Shown: positions 41,805 to 50,449 of the stretch, piece by piece
Numbering within the stretch: the stretch's first letter is position 1
Layout: every line of letters begins with the position of its first letter
Assembly (NCBI GenBank): GCA_030446685.1
Contig: JAUJMV010000009.1
Location: forward strand, 123,251-183,619
Direction of reading: 5' to 3'
Source of the DNA: Thermomicrobiales bacterium
GTDB lineage: Bacteria > Chloroflexota > Chloroflexia > Thermomicrobiales > CADCWN01
Length of the DNA stretch: 60,369 nt
Program-made: the position numbers and the translations under genes
Notes under the pieces: model-generated
What the model saw: the letters and a program-made list of their open reading frames with translations, nothing else
Told to the model about the DNA's origin: nothing
Database searches by the model: none

Positions 41805-42974
41805 TCAGCGCCGGTGGGCGGCGAGGACGTCGCGGACCGCCGCGATCACGTCCTCGACGTCGGCCGCGGTCAGCGCCGGGGAGAGCGGCAGCGACACCGT
41901 GCGGTCGGAGATGAACTCCGCCTCCGGCAGGTCGCCGCGGCGCAGGCCGCAATGCTCGCGGTAGTAGCGATGCAGGTGGAGCGCGGTGTAGTGGATGCCG
42001 GTCCCGATGTTGCGCGCCTTCAGCGCCTCGATGAAGCCGTGGCGGTCGAGCGTCAGCGCGTCGAGGTCCAGCAGCACCGGGTAGAGGTGCCAGGCGTGCC
42101 GGTCGCCGGGGGGCAGCGGCTCCAGCGCGGGGATCAGCAGGCCGGGCGTCTCGGCGAACGCCTCGTTGTAGCGCGCGACGTAGCGTTCCCGCAGGCGCAG
42201 GTTCTCCTCCGCGCGCCGCAGTTGGTGCAGGCCGAGCGCGGCGGTCAGGTCGAGCATGTTGTACTTGAAGCCGGGCTCGATCGTCTCGTAGGGCACGAAC
42301 CCGTCGGCGGAATAGCGCTTCCAGGCGTCCTTGCTGATGCCGTGCAGGCGCAGCGTGCGGAGGCGGTCGGCCGCCGCGTCGTCCGCGGTCGTCAGCATCC
42401 CGCCCTCGGCGGTGGTGATGTTCTTGTTGGCGTAGAAGCTGAAGGCGGTGAAGTGCCCCACCGTGCCGACGTGTCGGCCCCGGTAGACCGCCTCGGCGGC
42501 GTGCGCGGCGTCGTCGACGATCGTCAGGCCGTGCCGGCGCGCCAGATCGAGCAGCGGGTCCAGGTCGGCGGGGCGGCCGAGCATGTGGACCGGCATGATC
42601 GCCTTCGTGCGCGGGGTGATCCGCTCCGCGACGCGCGCGGGGTCGAGGTTCTGGGTGCGGCGGTCCACATCGGCGAAGACCGGCGTCGCGCCCTGGTGGA
42701 CGATCACGTTGGCGGTCGCCGCGAAGGTCAGCGGGGTGGTGATCACCTCGTCGCCCGGCCCGACCCCGGCGGCGATCAGCCCCAGGTGGAGCGCGGCGGT
42801 GCAGGAGTTGACGGCGATCGCGTGCCGCGCGCCGGTGTAGGCGGCGAACTCCCACTCGAACTGCTCGGTGCGCGGCCCCATGCCGATCCAGCCCGAGCGC
42901 AGCGTCGCCACCACCTCGGCGATCTCGTCCTCCTCGATGCGCGGCTTGCCGAAGACCAGGAACTCCGAGCGCAT
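41805..42974 (-). CDS. DegT/DnrJ/EryC1-family sugar aminotransferase
   Basis: 389 residues from ATG at 42974. The PLP-dependent fold is well conserved: RSGWIGMGPRTEQFEWEFA, HAIAVNSCTAALHLGL, GDEVITTPLTFAATANVI, VDDAAHAAEA (Asp for the PLP pyridine nitrogen), SFYANKNITTAEGGML with Schiff-base K184, and KYNMLDLTAALGLHQL. It moves an amino group from glutamate to a keto group of an NDP-sugar, giving amino sugars for surface glycans. It starts a leftward run with methyltransferase, GT2 and methyltransferase genes, so the final product is probably an amino-sugar-containing glycan or lipid (inference). Confidence 0.94.
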   Translation of the reverse strand: MRSEFLVFGKPRIEEDEIAEVVATLRSGWIGMGPRTEQFEWEFAAYTGARHAIAVNSCTAALHLGLIAAGVGPGDEVITTPLTFAATANVIVHQGATPVFADVDRRTQNLDPARVAERITPRTKAIMPVHMLGRPADLDPLLDLARRHGLTIVDDAAHAAEAVYRGRHVGTVGHFTAFSFYANKNITTAEGGMLTTADDAAADRLRTLRLHGISKDAWKRYSADGFVPYETIEPGFKYNMLDLTAALGLHQLRRAEENLRLRERYVARYNEAFAETPGLLIPALEPLPPGDRHAWHLYPVLLDLDALTLDRHGFIEALKARNIGTGIHYTALHLHRYYREHCGLRRGDLPEAEFISDRTVSLPLSPALTAADVEDVIAAVRDVLAAHRR

Positions 42975-43224
42975 GACCACCCCGTAGGGCTGCCGGCCGC
43001 CGACAATCGGGGAGAGGCCCGCGGCGCGCCCCGAGACTTCTGCTCGCCAATGCGCCGGGACTATAGCACAGGCCCCCCGGCGCCGCCACCCCAAAGACGG
43101 CCCCCGGCCCTCAATGTTGGTGGGAGACGTTCAAGGGTCCTGGGGTGGCTATGCTTGACAATGAGTGGCCTGCACACTGCTGGCAAGGCCACCCATGACC
43201 GGGAGTGCCACCCGGTAAGCCCAG

Positions 43225-43260
43225 AACCTTCTCCCCCAAGGTTGGGGGGCCGGGGGGCCG
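43225..43260 (+). repeat. REP-like palindrome CCCCCAAGGTTGGGGG
   Basis: AACCTTCTCCCCCAAGGTTGG followed by a GGGGCCGGGGGG tail. Its layout resembles 59835-59860 closely and 16391-16415 (other strand) more distantly. It lies 10-45 bases downstream of the GT-C stop codon. Confidence 0.75.
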
Positions 43261-43269
43261 TCTCCGCCA

Positions 43270-45327
43270 CTACTCGTGTCGCACGACGGTGATGCGGAAG
43301 ATCCAGAGCGCGATGCCGCCCCAGGCGAGGGAGCCGAGGTAGGCGGCGAGGAGGGCGTGGTGGAGGCGCCAGCGACCCCCGAGCCCCCAGCGCCGCGCCC
43401 GGTCGAGGGTCGCGTCGCAGGCGACGCCCGCGCAGACGGCGACGGCGGGGAGGATGAACCAGACCTCCTTGTCGACCATGTCGAGCCGCGCGCCGACCAG
43501 GAAGAAGAGCGCGAAGACGGCGAACCACGCCCCCAGCACGGTCCCCGCCAGCCGCCCCCGCGGCCCCCGCAGCAGCGCCCAGGCGCCGAGCGGGGCGAGG
43601 AGGAGCGAGAGCAGCACGCCGTAGCGGGCGAGCCGCCCGAGATAGCGCCAGGCGTAGAGCGGGAACGGATCGCGCTCGATGCCGCCAATCGCCGCGCCCT
43701 GCGCGATCTCGCCCCGGAAGGCGGGCAGGGTCTGCGCGATCGTCGGCCCGACGTACTGGACATAGTACGCGAGGAAGGCGATCGTCGACGCGCCGGCCAG
43801 GATGCCGGCCAGCGCCGGGAGCTGGCGGCGCTCGTCGGGGCCGCCGCGCCAGGCGAGGCCGGCGAGGATCAGGATGGTCGTCAGCCCGATGAAGGCGGCG
43901 GTGACGGTGTAGAGCAGCAGGGTCAGCGTCAGGAGCGCCAGCAGGCCGGCGAAGACCGGCGGGCGGCGCAGGCGCTGGAAGTTGGCGACCAGCAGCGTCA
44001 GGAAGAGGAAGGCGCACCACAGGCTGATCGTCGTCGGGTAGTTGCCCCAGGAGTGGAGCAGGAAGGTCGCGGCGGTCAGCCCCATGACGAAGGCGGCGAT
44101 CAGGCCGGCGCGGGCGCTGCCGCCGAGCCGGCGGACCAGGTAGAAGACCAGGAAGACTCGGCTGAGGTCGAGCAGCCCGCTCCAGAGGTTGATCGACAGC
44201 TCCTTGCCGAGCGGCCAGAGGTAGAACGGTAGCCCGAAGACGTAGAGGAAGGGCGGGTAGGGGATCTGCGCCTGGACGCCCCAGTGCTCCGGCACGCCGG
44301 AGATCCCCCGCGGGTCCGGCCGGTAGAGCGCCAGGAAGCGGCCCTGCAACACCTCCTCGAAGTTCTTGGCGTGCCACCGCTGGTCGATGACGACGAGTTG
44401 CGGGTGGAGGATGCCGCCGAGCTTCAGCCCGAGCGCCAGCAGGAAGAGCAGTTGCAGGATCCGCCAGGCGCGCGCGTCGATCGCGACCCCCCCCCGCGCG
44501 AAGAGGCGCGGGACCAGCAGATCGGTGCCGATCAGCAGCAGGTAGGCCAGCGCCAGCAGGAAGGCGAGGCGCGGCGCGAAGAGGGCGAGATCGAGGCGCT
44601 GCACGACCGTCGCCGCCGCGCCCGCCGCCACGACGCCCGCCCCGGCGACCGCCGCCGCCAGGGGGGGCACGCCGAGGCGCAGCAGCAGGAAGTAGAGCAG
44701 CGGCGCGATCGCGACCCAGGCGACGAACGGTCGCGCCGCCGGCTTGATAAAGCCGCCGCCCGCGACCGGATCGACCCGCACCTCGGCCACCCGCGGGCCG
44801 TAGGCTTCGGTCGCGCCGTCCGGCCCGCGCACCCGCTGCGCCGCGCCAATCAGATCGACCGTCAGGTCGTCGTAGGAATAGTTGGCGGCGGGGAGCGCGA
44901 AGCGGTAGGTCGCCAGCCCCGCCGTCGGGGTGAACTCGCCGAGCGGCAGGCCGTTGACCACGACCCGCACCGGCTGCGGCGCCCCATCCGGGCGCGTCGC
45001 CGCCGTCACGCTCAGCGTCGAGGGCCGCCCGCCGACGCCCGGCAGCAGGGTGCGCGAAGCGCTGGTGGCGTAACGGAACCGCTCGCCGGTCGGCCCCACC
45101 TCGCGCTCGTGGAAGGAGCGGACGTAGGGCGCGTCGTAGCCACCGCCCACCGTGAGGACCGTGGGGCGCGGCGACTGGTAGGCGAGCGTCAGGGCCAGGG
45201 CCGCGGCCAGGGCCAGCAGGTAGGGGTAGACACTGCGCAGGCCGCGGGCGACGGTCGTCAGCTCCGCCCGCCAGTCCCAGGGGAGCCCCGGCAGCCGGCC
45301 CCGCTCGCCCATCCCCGCCAGCGCCAC
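43270..45327 (-). CDS. Large GT-C-like membrane protein with N-terminal beta-domain
   Basis: 685 residues. GTG at 45327 has GGAGG six bases upstream; ATG at 45312 is the alternative. A first membrane helix (YPYLLALAAALALTLAY) leads to an extracytoplasmic beta-rich domain (about residues 50-190: TVLTVGGGYDAPYVRSFHERE, VRVVVNGLPLGEF, YDDLTVDLIG), followed by about 11 more helices. The first large outer loop of the membrane part holds HWGVQAQIPYPPFLYVFGLP. Polytopic enzymes of this type use polyprenyl-phosphate sugars on the outer face. The same architecture recurs at 46.4-48.5 and 55.9-58.4 kb. It stands apart from known named GT families, so glycosyl transfer is inference. Confidence 0.78.
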   Translation of the reverse strand: MALAGMGERGRLPGLPWDWRAELTTVARGLRSVYPYLLALAAALALTLAYQSPRPTVLTVGGGYDAPYVRSFHEREVGPTGERFRYATSASRTLLPGVGGRPSTLSVTAATRPDGAPQPVRVVVNGLPLGEFTPTAGLATYRFALPAANYSYDDLTVDLIGAAQRVRGPDGATEAYGPRVAEVRVDPVAGGGFIKPAARPFVAWVAIAPLLYFLLLRLGVPPLAAAVAGAGVVAAGAAATVVQRLDLALFAPRLAFLLALAYLLLIGTDLLVPRLFARGGVAIDARAWRILQLLFLLALGLKLGGILHPQLVVIDQRWHAKNFEEVLQGRFLALYRPDPRGISGVPEHWGVQAQIPYPPFLYVFGLPFYLWPLGKELSINLWSGLLDLSRVFLVFYLVRRLGGSARAGLIAAFVMGLTAATFLLHSWGNYPTTISLWCAFLFLTLLVANFQRLRRPPVFAGLLALLTLTLLLYTVTAAFIGLTTILILAGLAWRGGPDERRQLPALAGILAGASTIAFLAYYVQYVGPTIAQTLPAFRGEIAQGAAIGGIERDPFPLYAWRYLGRLARYGVLLSLLLAPLGAWALLRGPRGRLAGTVLGAWFAVFALFFLVGARLDMVDKEVWFILPAVAVCAGVACDATLDRARRWGLGGRWRLHHALLAAYLGSLAWGGIALWIFRITVVRHE

Positions 45328-45509
45328 GCCACCCCTCCCGACAGTCCATCCTACTCGCACCCGCCATCTAAAACGGCGCAAGTGTAGCACGGTTGCGCGC
45401 GGGGCCGGCCGCGGTGGACGGGGCGCGACTGCTCGGAGTCGGGTAGTCGCCTCGCTCACGGCGTCCGCTCGCTGCGCTTGTTGGGCAGTGCTGGCGCCCC
45501 GACGCGCGC

Positions 45510-46049
45510 TCAGCAGTCGAACACCGACCAGCAGATGTCGTTCCGCAACCGCTGGTCGTCGAGTACGAGCTCGCGAATCGCCTCCGGGAGCTGGTCGCGC
45601 TGCCACCGGCACTCGCGTCGCCCTGCGCTCTCGCCCGCTCCTTCCGGCGCGGCAGCACGCGCGGCCTTGATCGCATAGGCGGCCGCACCGAGCTCGTGCG
45701 CGGCGACGTGTGCGACGGCCGCGGCCTGGCCGGCAGCATACGCGGCATGCCGTGCTGCCCCACGCAGGTCTCTGGCCGCGGCGTTTGCATGGCCGGCCGC
45801 CGTGCGAGCCTGGGACATCGTGATCTCGCCACGCACCCAGGCGCGGGCCTGCTCGATCGCCTGACGCGGTCGCGGGTCCTCAGGCTGAGCCGACTCGAAG
45901 AGATCGAGGACGTGCTCCGCGCACGATGCCGCCCACAGGGCGAGGAGCTGGTGATCCGCATCGGTGAGGGTCCCACCGCGGCGGATCGTCACGAAACGCG
46001 GGTCGCGGTCTTTCGGGAGGATCACCGCCAGCACCCCTTCTGCTCGCAT
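45510..46049 (-). CDS. Putative immunity protein, Imm5-like
   Basis: 179 residues. The stretch LTDADHQLLALWAASCAEHVLDLFE, then PRPRQAIEQARAWVRGEI, and the Ala-rich helices AGHANAAARDLRGAARHAAYAAGQAAAVAHVAAHELGAAAYA, split by short turns, form the known Imm5 / putative immunity pattern of predicted polymorphic-toxin immunity genes. It would neutralise a secreted toxin by direct binding in the cytoplasm. No toxin or RHS gene is near, so it is an orphan. The start at 46049 (MRAEGVLAVILPKDRDPRF) could be later. It sits between GT-C genes and beside a transposase scrap, so it was probably moved in. Confidence 0.65.
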   Translation of the reverse strand: MRAEGVLAVILPKDRDPRFVTIRRGGTLTDADHQLLALWAASCAEHVLDLFESAQPEDPRPRQAIEQARAWVRGEITMSQARTAAGHANAAARDLRGAARHAAYAAGQAAAVAHVAAHELGAAAYAIKAARAAAPEGAGESAGRRECRWQRDQLPEAIRELVLDDQRLRNDICWSVFDC

Positions 46050-46140
46050 CTGCCCAACTCATAGTAGGTGGCGAGCCGCCACCGCATCACCACCCACCGC
46101 CTGCAACCCCGCGCGTGTCCGCCCCATACCGGGAATGCCG

Positions 46141-46280
46141 CGGTGGGCCAGGTTCGCCACCGCTACTTCCGGCGGGTGTTCTCGCGCTTCGACACATATG
46201 CCCGCCGCTCCCTCGCCTTCGTCCACTTCGCCAGCACCGTCATCTGGCTCAAGTACACTCGTCAACGGAACCTAGTCGGG
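46141..46280 (+). pseudogene. C-terminal scrap of an IS5-type transposase
   Basis: One frame reads VGQVRHRYFRRVFSRFDTYAR followed by SLAFVHFASTVIWLKYTRQ. The pattern R-F-D/E-x2-AR-x-FLAFVHLAA-x2-I/VWL is the usual C-terminus of IS5-family (ISL2/IS1031-like) transposases. There is no start, no catalytic core and no terminal repeat. It differs from the complete IS5 copy at 21 kb. Confidence 0.6.
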
Positions 46281-46414
46281 GAACTGGACGCAATCGCGTC
46301 CCGCGCCCGATCGCGACGGCTGTGTCCTCCCCCGGCCCCGAACTCAACCAACGTGGCGGGGAGGGCGTCGCGCGGCTCCGGCCGCGGGCGCATTCGCATC
46401 GCGCGCCAGGATCT

Positions 46415-48482
46415 TCAGTTCGGCGGCTGCCCAGCATAGGCGATGCGCTGGAACCAGAGCCACCAGCCCTGGGCCGCGATCGCCGCGCAGCAGAGCACCG
46501 CGATGACCTGCCCCGCCCGGCCCCGCCGCCAGAGCCAGACGACGGTGATCCCGCCGAAGATCGCCACCGGCAGCATCGTGTAGAAGAGCGGCTTGAGGAG
46601 CAACTCCACGTAGGCGTCCACGGCCACGAACACCGGCATGATCAGCAGCCAGAGCAGCAGGAACTGCCAGGTGCGCCGCGTCTCGTCGCCCCCGCCTCCA
46701 CGCCGCAGCAGGATCGCGCCCGCGACCGCGAGGACGAGCAGGACCGCCAGGTGCCCCGTGGTGACGTTCCTCAGCGCGACCGCGGCGATGTGCCCCGGCG
46801 CGGCGAGCAGGCCGGCGTCGGCGCCCGCGCGCTCGCGGGCCGTCTCGCCGGTCAGCGTGCCGACCGACGCCAGGGCGACGCGGACGTGCTGGAGGTAATA
46901 GGCGAGGAAGGCGAGCAGGGCGGCCAGGGCCGCGCCGGCGGGCAGCAGCACGGTGCGTCGCGCGTCGCCGCGGTCCGCCGCCCCGCGCCAGCGCCAGAGC
47001 CCGAACGCGCTGACCAGGCAGACGTTGAAGACCGCCACGACCGGGTAGGCGAGGAGGCTGAGCGTCAGGAGCGCGACGAAGGCGCCGAAGACCGCCGGGC
47101 GGTCGAGGCGGCGCCCGGCGAGCAGGATCACGGCGAAGGCGAGGACGCTGAGGAACTGCGCGAAGAGCGTCGGATAGCTGCCGTAGGAGAGGATCAGGTA
47201 GGACAGGGGCGTGACGGTGTAGAGCAGCGCGGCGACGACCCCCGCGGTCCCCCGGTCGATCCGCTTCAGGAAGGCGTAGGCGAAGGGGATCAGCGCCAGA
47301 TCGAGGAGGCCCGCCACCAGCTTCAGCCCGGCCCCGATGGTGATCGGCAGCAGCGCCACCGGCGCCATCGCGACATAATAGAGCGGCGACTTCGGGATCT
47401 TCACGCCCGCCCCCCACTCGCCGGGGCCGGAGGAGAGTTCCGAGGGGAAGTACAGGGCCGCGAAATCCCCGCGCAGCAGCGTGCGCTGCCATTTCTCATG
47501 CCAGGTCAGGTCGATCACCACCGTGTCGGGGTAGAGCAGGCCACCCAGCTTGACCGCGAGGCCGAGCGCGAGGATGGCGCAGAGCGCCGCCGCCTCCGGC
47601 CGCGTCACGGCGAGGCCGACCCGCGACCCGAGGCGGATCAGGGGCGTGGGCAGGAAGAGGACCGCCAGGATCGCCAGCAGGAAGCCGCAGAGGCCGACGG
47701 CGTACGCCGCCACGTAGGGCCTGATGATGGCGAAGGCCCCGGCTAGCAGCACCCCCCCCCAGCGCCCCCCCCAGGGCCGCGTGCGACCGGACCCGCGCGT
47801 CGGCGCCGCGCGCGAACCCGAGCGCGCGCAGGATGATCAGGTAGAGGAGGGCGATGGCGAGGAGCAGCGCCCCGAAGGTATCCCAGGCGGGGACGGTGCG
47901 GCCCCCACCGGGCGTCTCCAGCCCCAGGCGGTCGACCTGCACCCCGACGACCTTGCCGCCGCTGTCCGGCAGCTTCTGTGCGGCGGTCCGCAACTCGACC
48001 GCCACGCCATGCCCCGCGGCCGCGGCCCCCCGCAGGTCCAGGCGCACCGTCTGCCAGTCCGCGCCGACGCCCAACCGCGCCGCTTCGACGCCGTTGACCA
48101 GCACGGTCACCGGCTGCTCCACGCCCGGCGGGCGCCCCGAGCGGAGCCGCAGCGTGATCGCCCGCTCGCGCTCCCCCCCGATGCCCTTGAGCAGGAGGAA
48201 CGAGGTCGCGTGCGTCCAGCGGTAGGACGTCCGCCCGTCTTCGGCCGTCTCCTTCGGGTGGAAGTTGTGGGTGAACGGCGTCTCGTGCGGGCCGCCGACG
48301 TTGACGGTGAAGGGGCGCTCGACCTGGTACGCGCCGAGGAGCAGGAGGGCGCCGAGCGCGAGCAGCGCCAGGGGCTGCCAGCCGCAGGCGGCGCTGAGCC
48401 AGGCCGCCGGCGCGAGGCCCCAGCGGGCGGCGTTGCCGCGAGGGCGCGGCAGGGGCGCGGGTTGGGCGTCAACCGGGTGCAT
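46415..48482 (-). pseudogene. GT-C-like membrane protein with N-terminal beta-domain, one frameshift
   Basis: ATG at 48482 has GGAGGGG upstream. The N-terminal half carries a helix (PLALLALGALLLLGAYQV), a beta-domain (RPFTVNVGGPHETPFTHNFHP, QPVTVLVNGVEAARLG, GHGVAVELRTA) and a second helix. At 47752-47772, in runs of 9 and 8 G on the coding strand, the frame changes; after that VLLAGAFAIIRPYVAAYAVGL runs to 46415 with about nine helices, including TVVIDLTWHEKWQRTLLRG and YPTLFAQFLSVLAFAVI. Net loss of one G or gain of two would give one protein of about 688 residues like its neighbour at 43.3 kb. Membrane glycosyltransferase activity is inferred from architecture only. Confidence 0.7.
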
Positions 48483-49201
48483 CGGTAGCCCCTCCGAATA
48501 CGACGGACCGCCTGGCCGCCACGGGCGATGGATAGCGTAAAGCCGGCAAAGGATAGCAGAAAGTGGATCGGGGACGGAAGGCGCGGCGGCCCTCCTCACC
48601 CCGGATGATCGCTGAGGATGGTCTGTCACCCTGGCACGGATCACCCCGCCCCGCGGGTTCGGATACTACGGACCATCGCGCGCGTCGCACGCCCGCCACC
48701 GGCGGCACACCAGGGGGCGAAAAACATGAAAAACGCGAAACGAACCCACATCGTCGTCGCCCGTTTCCTCGCCACAGCAAGGAAATCCCGCTCTTCGGCG
48801 CCGCTCCGACCGCTCCCAAACCCCCCCGATTTACCCCCACTTCCCCCCACGCCGCGCCGAGCATCGTCGGTGGCGCGCAGGGCTGGGGACGAGGGGCGCG
48901 ACAACGGGGCGACGCTGCGCAGACTCTGCCGGGCATCGGTTCGAGGCGGGCAGCCGGGTGGGCGGCTAGACGAGCGGAAGCGACCGGGTGGCCCGCGATG
49001 CTGTTGGCCTCCCCTACCGGCTACCCGACCCCGAGCTCCAACGCGGCGGTCGGGGCGGCGCCGGTCGCGCCGATCCGGCGACCCTCCCTGGGGTTACGGC
49101 GCGGAAAAACGGTGTAAGCTTCGGCGGGTTGCGGGCGATATACAGGCGAAGAGCGGCCAACGCCGCGGTGATTGTCCGCGGGTAGCGAGCGGGAACGGGT
49201 C
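48483..49201. other. Long gap upstream of the ECF sigma gene
   Basis: 719 bases with no supported gene. It contains an imperfect 21-base tandem (GATGGATAGCG.. / AAAGGATAGCA.. near 48526-48570), C-rich runs near 48810-48850, and the upstream region of the sigma factor gene. A sequence CGGAAAAACGGTGTAAGC near 49100 has the spacing of neither a sigma-70 nor a convincing ECF promoter. Confidence 0.5.
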
Positions 49202-50449
49202 ATGAAAGCGCAGTCCACAATGCACGATCGCGCGCCCAGGTTCGCCCTCGAGTCCGTGCTGCCGGCGGAGCGGGCGCGGCTGGTGCGGCTCTGCGCGCGG
49301 CTGTCCGGCGATCGCTCCGTCGCGGAGGACCTGGCGCAGGAGACGCTGATCGAGGCGTGGCGCCACGCCGGGAAGCTGCGGGACGCCGCGGGCTACGCGC
49401 CCTGGCTCTCGTCGATCGCGCGCAACGTCTGCCTGCGCTGGCGGCGACGCCAAGGCCGGGAGGCCGCGCGCCTGGCCCGGCTCGGCGCGCTGGCGAGCGA
49501 TCCGCCGGTCATCGGCGGGCCGGGGGCGATCGCCGGGACCGACCCGGGCGCGGCGCTGGAGCGCGACGAACTGGCCGAGCTCCTCGACCGCGCGCTGACG
49601 CTGCTGCCCGAGGAGACCCGCGTTGCCGTGGTCGAGCACTACATCGCCGAGCGTCCCCAGGCGCAGATCGCCGCCCGCCTCGGCCTGAGCGAGGGCGCGG
49701 TCGCGGTGCGGCTGCACCGCGGGCGGCAGGCGTTGCGCCGGGCGTTGCGGGGCGAGCTGGGCGCCGGGACCGCGCCGTGTGCGGCCGCCGGGGGGATGGA
49801 CCCCGCCGCGCCCGCCGACGGTGGGGCGGGCCGCTGGGCGGAGACGCGCATCTGGTGCCCGCAGTGCGGCCAGCGGCGGATCCTCGGGCGCTTCAGCCTC
49901 ACCCCCGGCCGGTTCGAACTGCGCTGCCCCGACTGCTACCCGCGCTACGGCGTCCACGTCTCGGAGACCGCCGGCTCGGACTGGTTCCACACCCTGTTCG
50001 GCGGCGTCAAGGGGTTCAAGCCGGCGCTGAACCGGATGGCGCGGGACACCGACCGCCACCTCCGGTCGGCGCTGCCGGTCGGCGTGGCGACCTGCCTGGA
50101 CTGCGGCCGGCCCCTGCCGATCCACATGGGCCTGGAACCGGACGATCCCCCCGGCCTGCGCGCCGTGCGCGGGATCCATACCTACTGCACGGGCTGTTTC
50201 CGCTCGGACGGCACCCGCCTCAACAATCTCGTGCTGTATCTGGCCGAGGGGCAGCGCTTCTGGCGGGACCATCCGCGACTGCGCCTGCTGCCCGAGCGGG
50301 AGATCGAGCGCGACGGGCGGGCCGCGCTGGTGATCGGCTACGAGAGCCGCACCGCGCCGGCCCGCTACGCGGTCGTCGTCGCGCGCGACACCTACGAAAT
50401 CCTCCACATCGCCGGTATCGCTGGCAGTGGCGATGATCGCGGGCGGTAG
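49202..50449 (+). CDS. ECF sigma factor with a C-terminal two-zinc-ribbon extension
   Basis: 415 residues from ATG at 49202. The first 180 are an ECF sigma factor: region 2 LARLCARLSGDRSVAEDLAQETLIEAWRHAG-like sequence (RLVRLCARLSGDRSVAEDLA), LSSIARNVCLRWRRRQGREA, and region 4 ALTLLPEETRVAVVEHYIAERPQAQIAARLGLSEGAVAVRLHRG with its HTH. The last 200 residues carry four CxxC pairs, C219/C222 with C242/C245 and C298/C301 with C329/C332, suggesting two zinc ribbons. Between them is a bulky WFHTLFGGVKGFKPALNRM region. Fused C-terminal domains in ECFs often sense signals in place of an anti-sigma factor; that is inference here. No anti-sigma gene is adjacent. It overlaps the MFS gene by 23 bases. 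Confidence 0.85.
   Translation: MKAQSTMHDRAPRFALESVLPAERARLVRLCARLSGDRSVAEDLAQETLIEAWRHAGKLRDAAGYAPWLSSIARNVCLRWRRRQGREAARLARLGALASDPPVIGGPGAIAGTDPGAALERDELAELLDRALTLLPEETRVAVVEHYIAERPQAQIAARLGLSEGAVAVRLHRGRQALRRALRGELGAGTAPCAAAGGMDPAAPADGGAGRWAETRIWCPQCGQRRILGRFSLTPGRFELRCPDCYPRYGVHVSETAGSDWFHTLFGGVKGFKPALNRMARDTDRHLRSALPVGVATCLDCGRPLPIHMGLEPDDPPGLRAVRGIHTYCTGCFRSDGTRLNNLVLYLAEGQRFWRDHPRLRLLPEREIERDGRAALVIGYESRTAPARYAVVVARDTYEILHIAGIAGSGDDRGR

Noticed and set aside
48563..49205. Plus-strand ORFs in the gap before the sigma factor
   Set aside because: No ribosome site, biased Arg/Pro composition and no recognisable motif in either frame.
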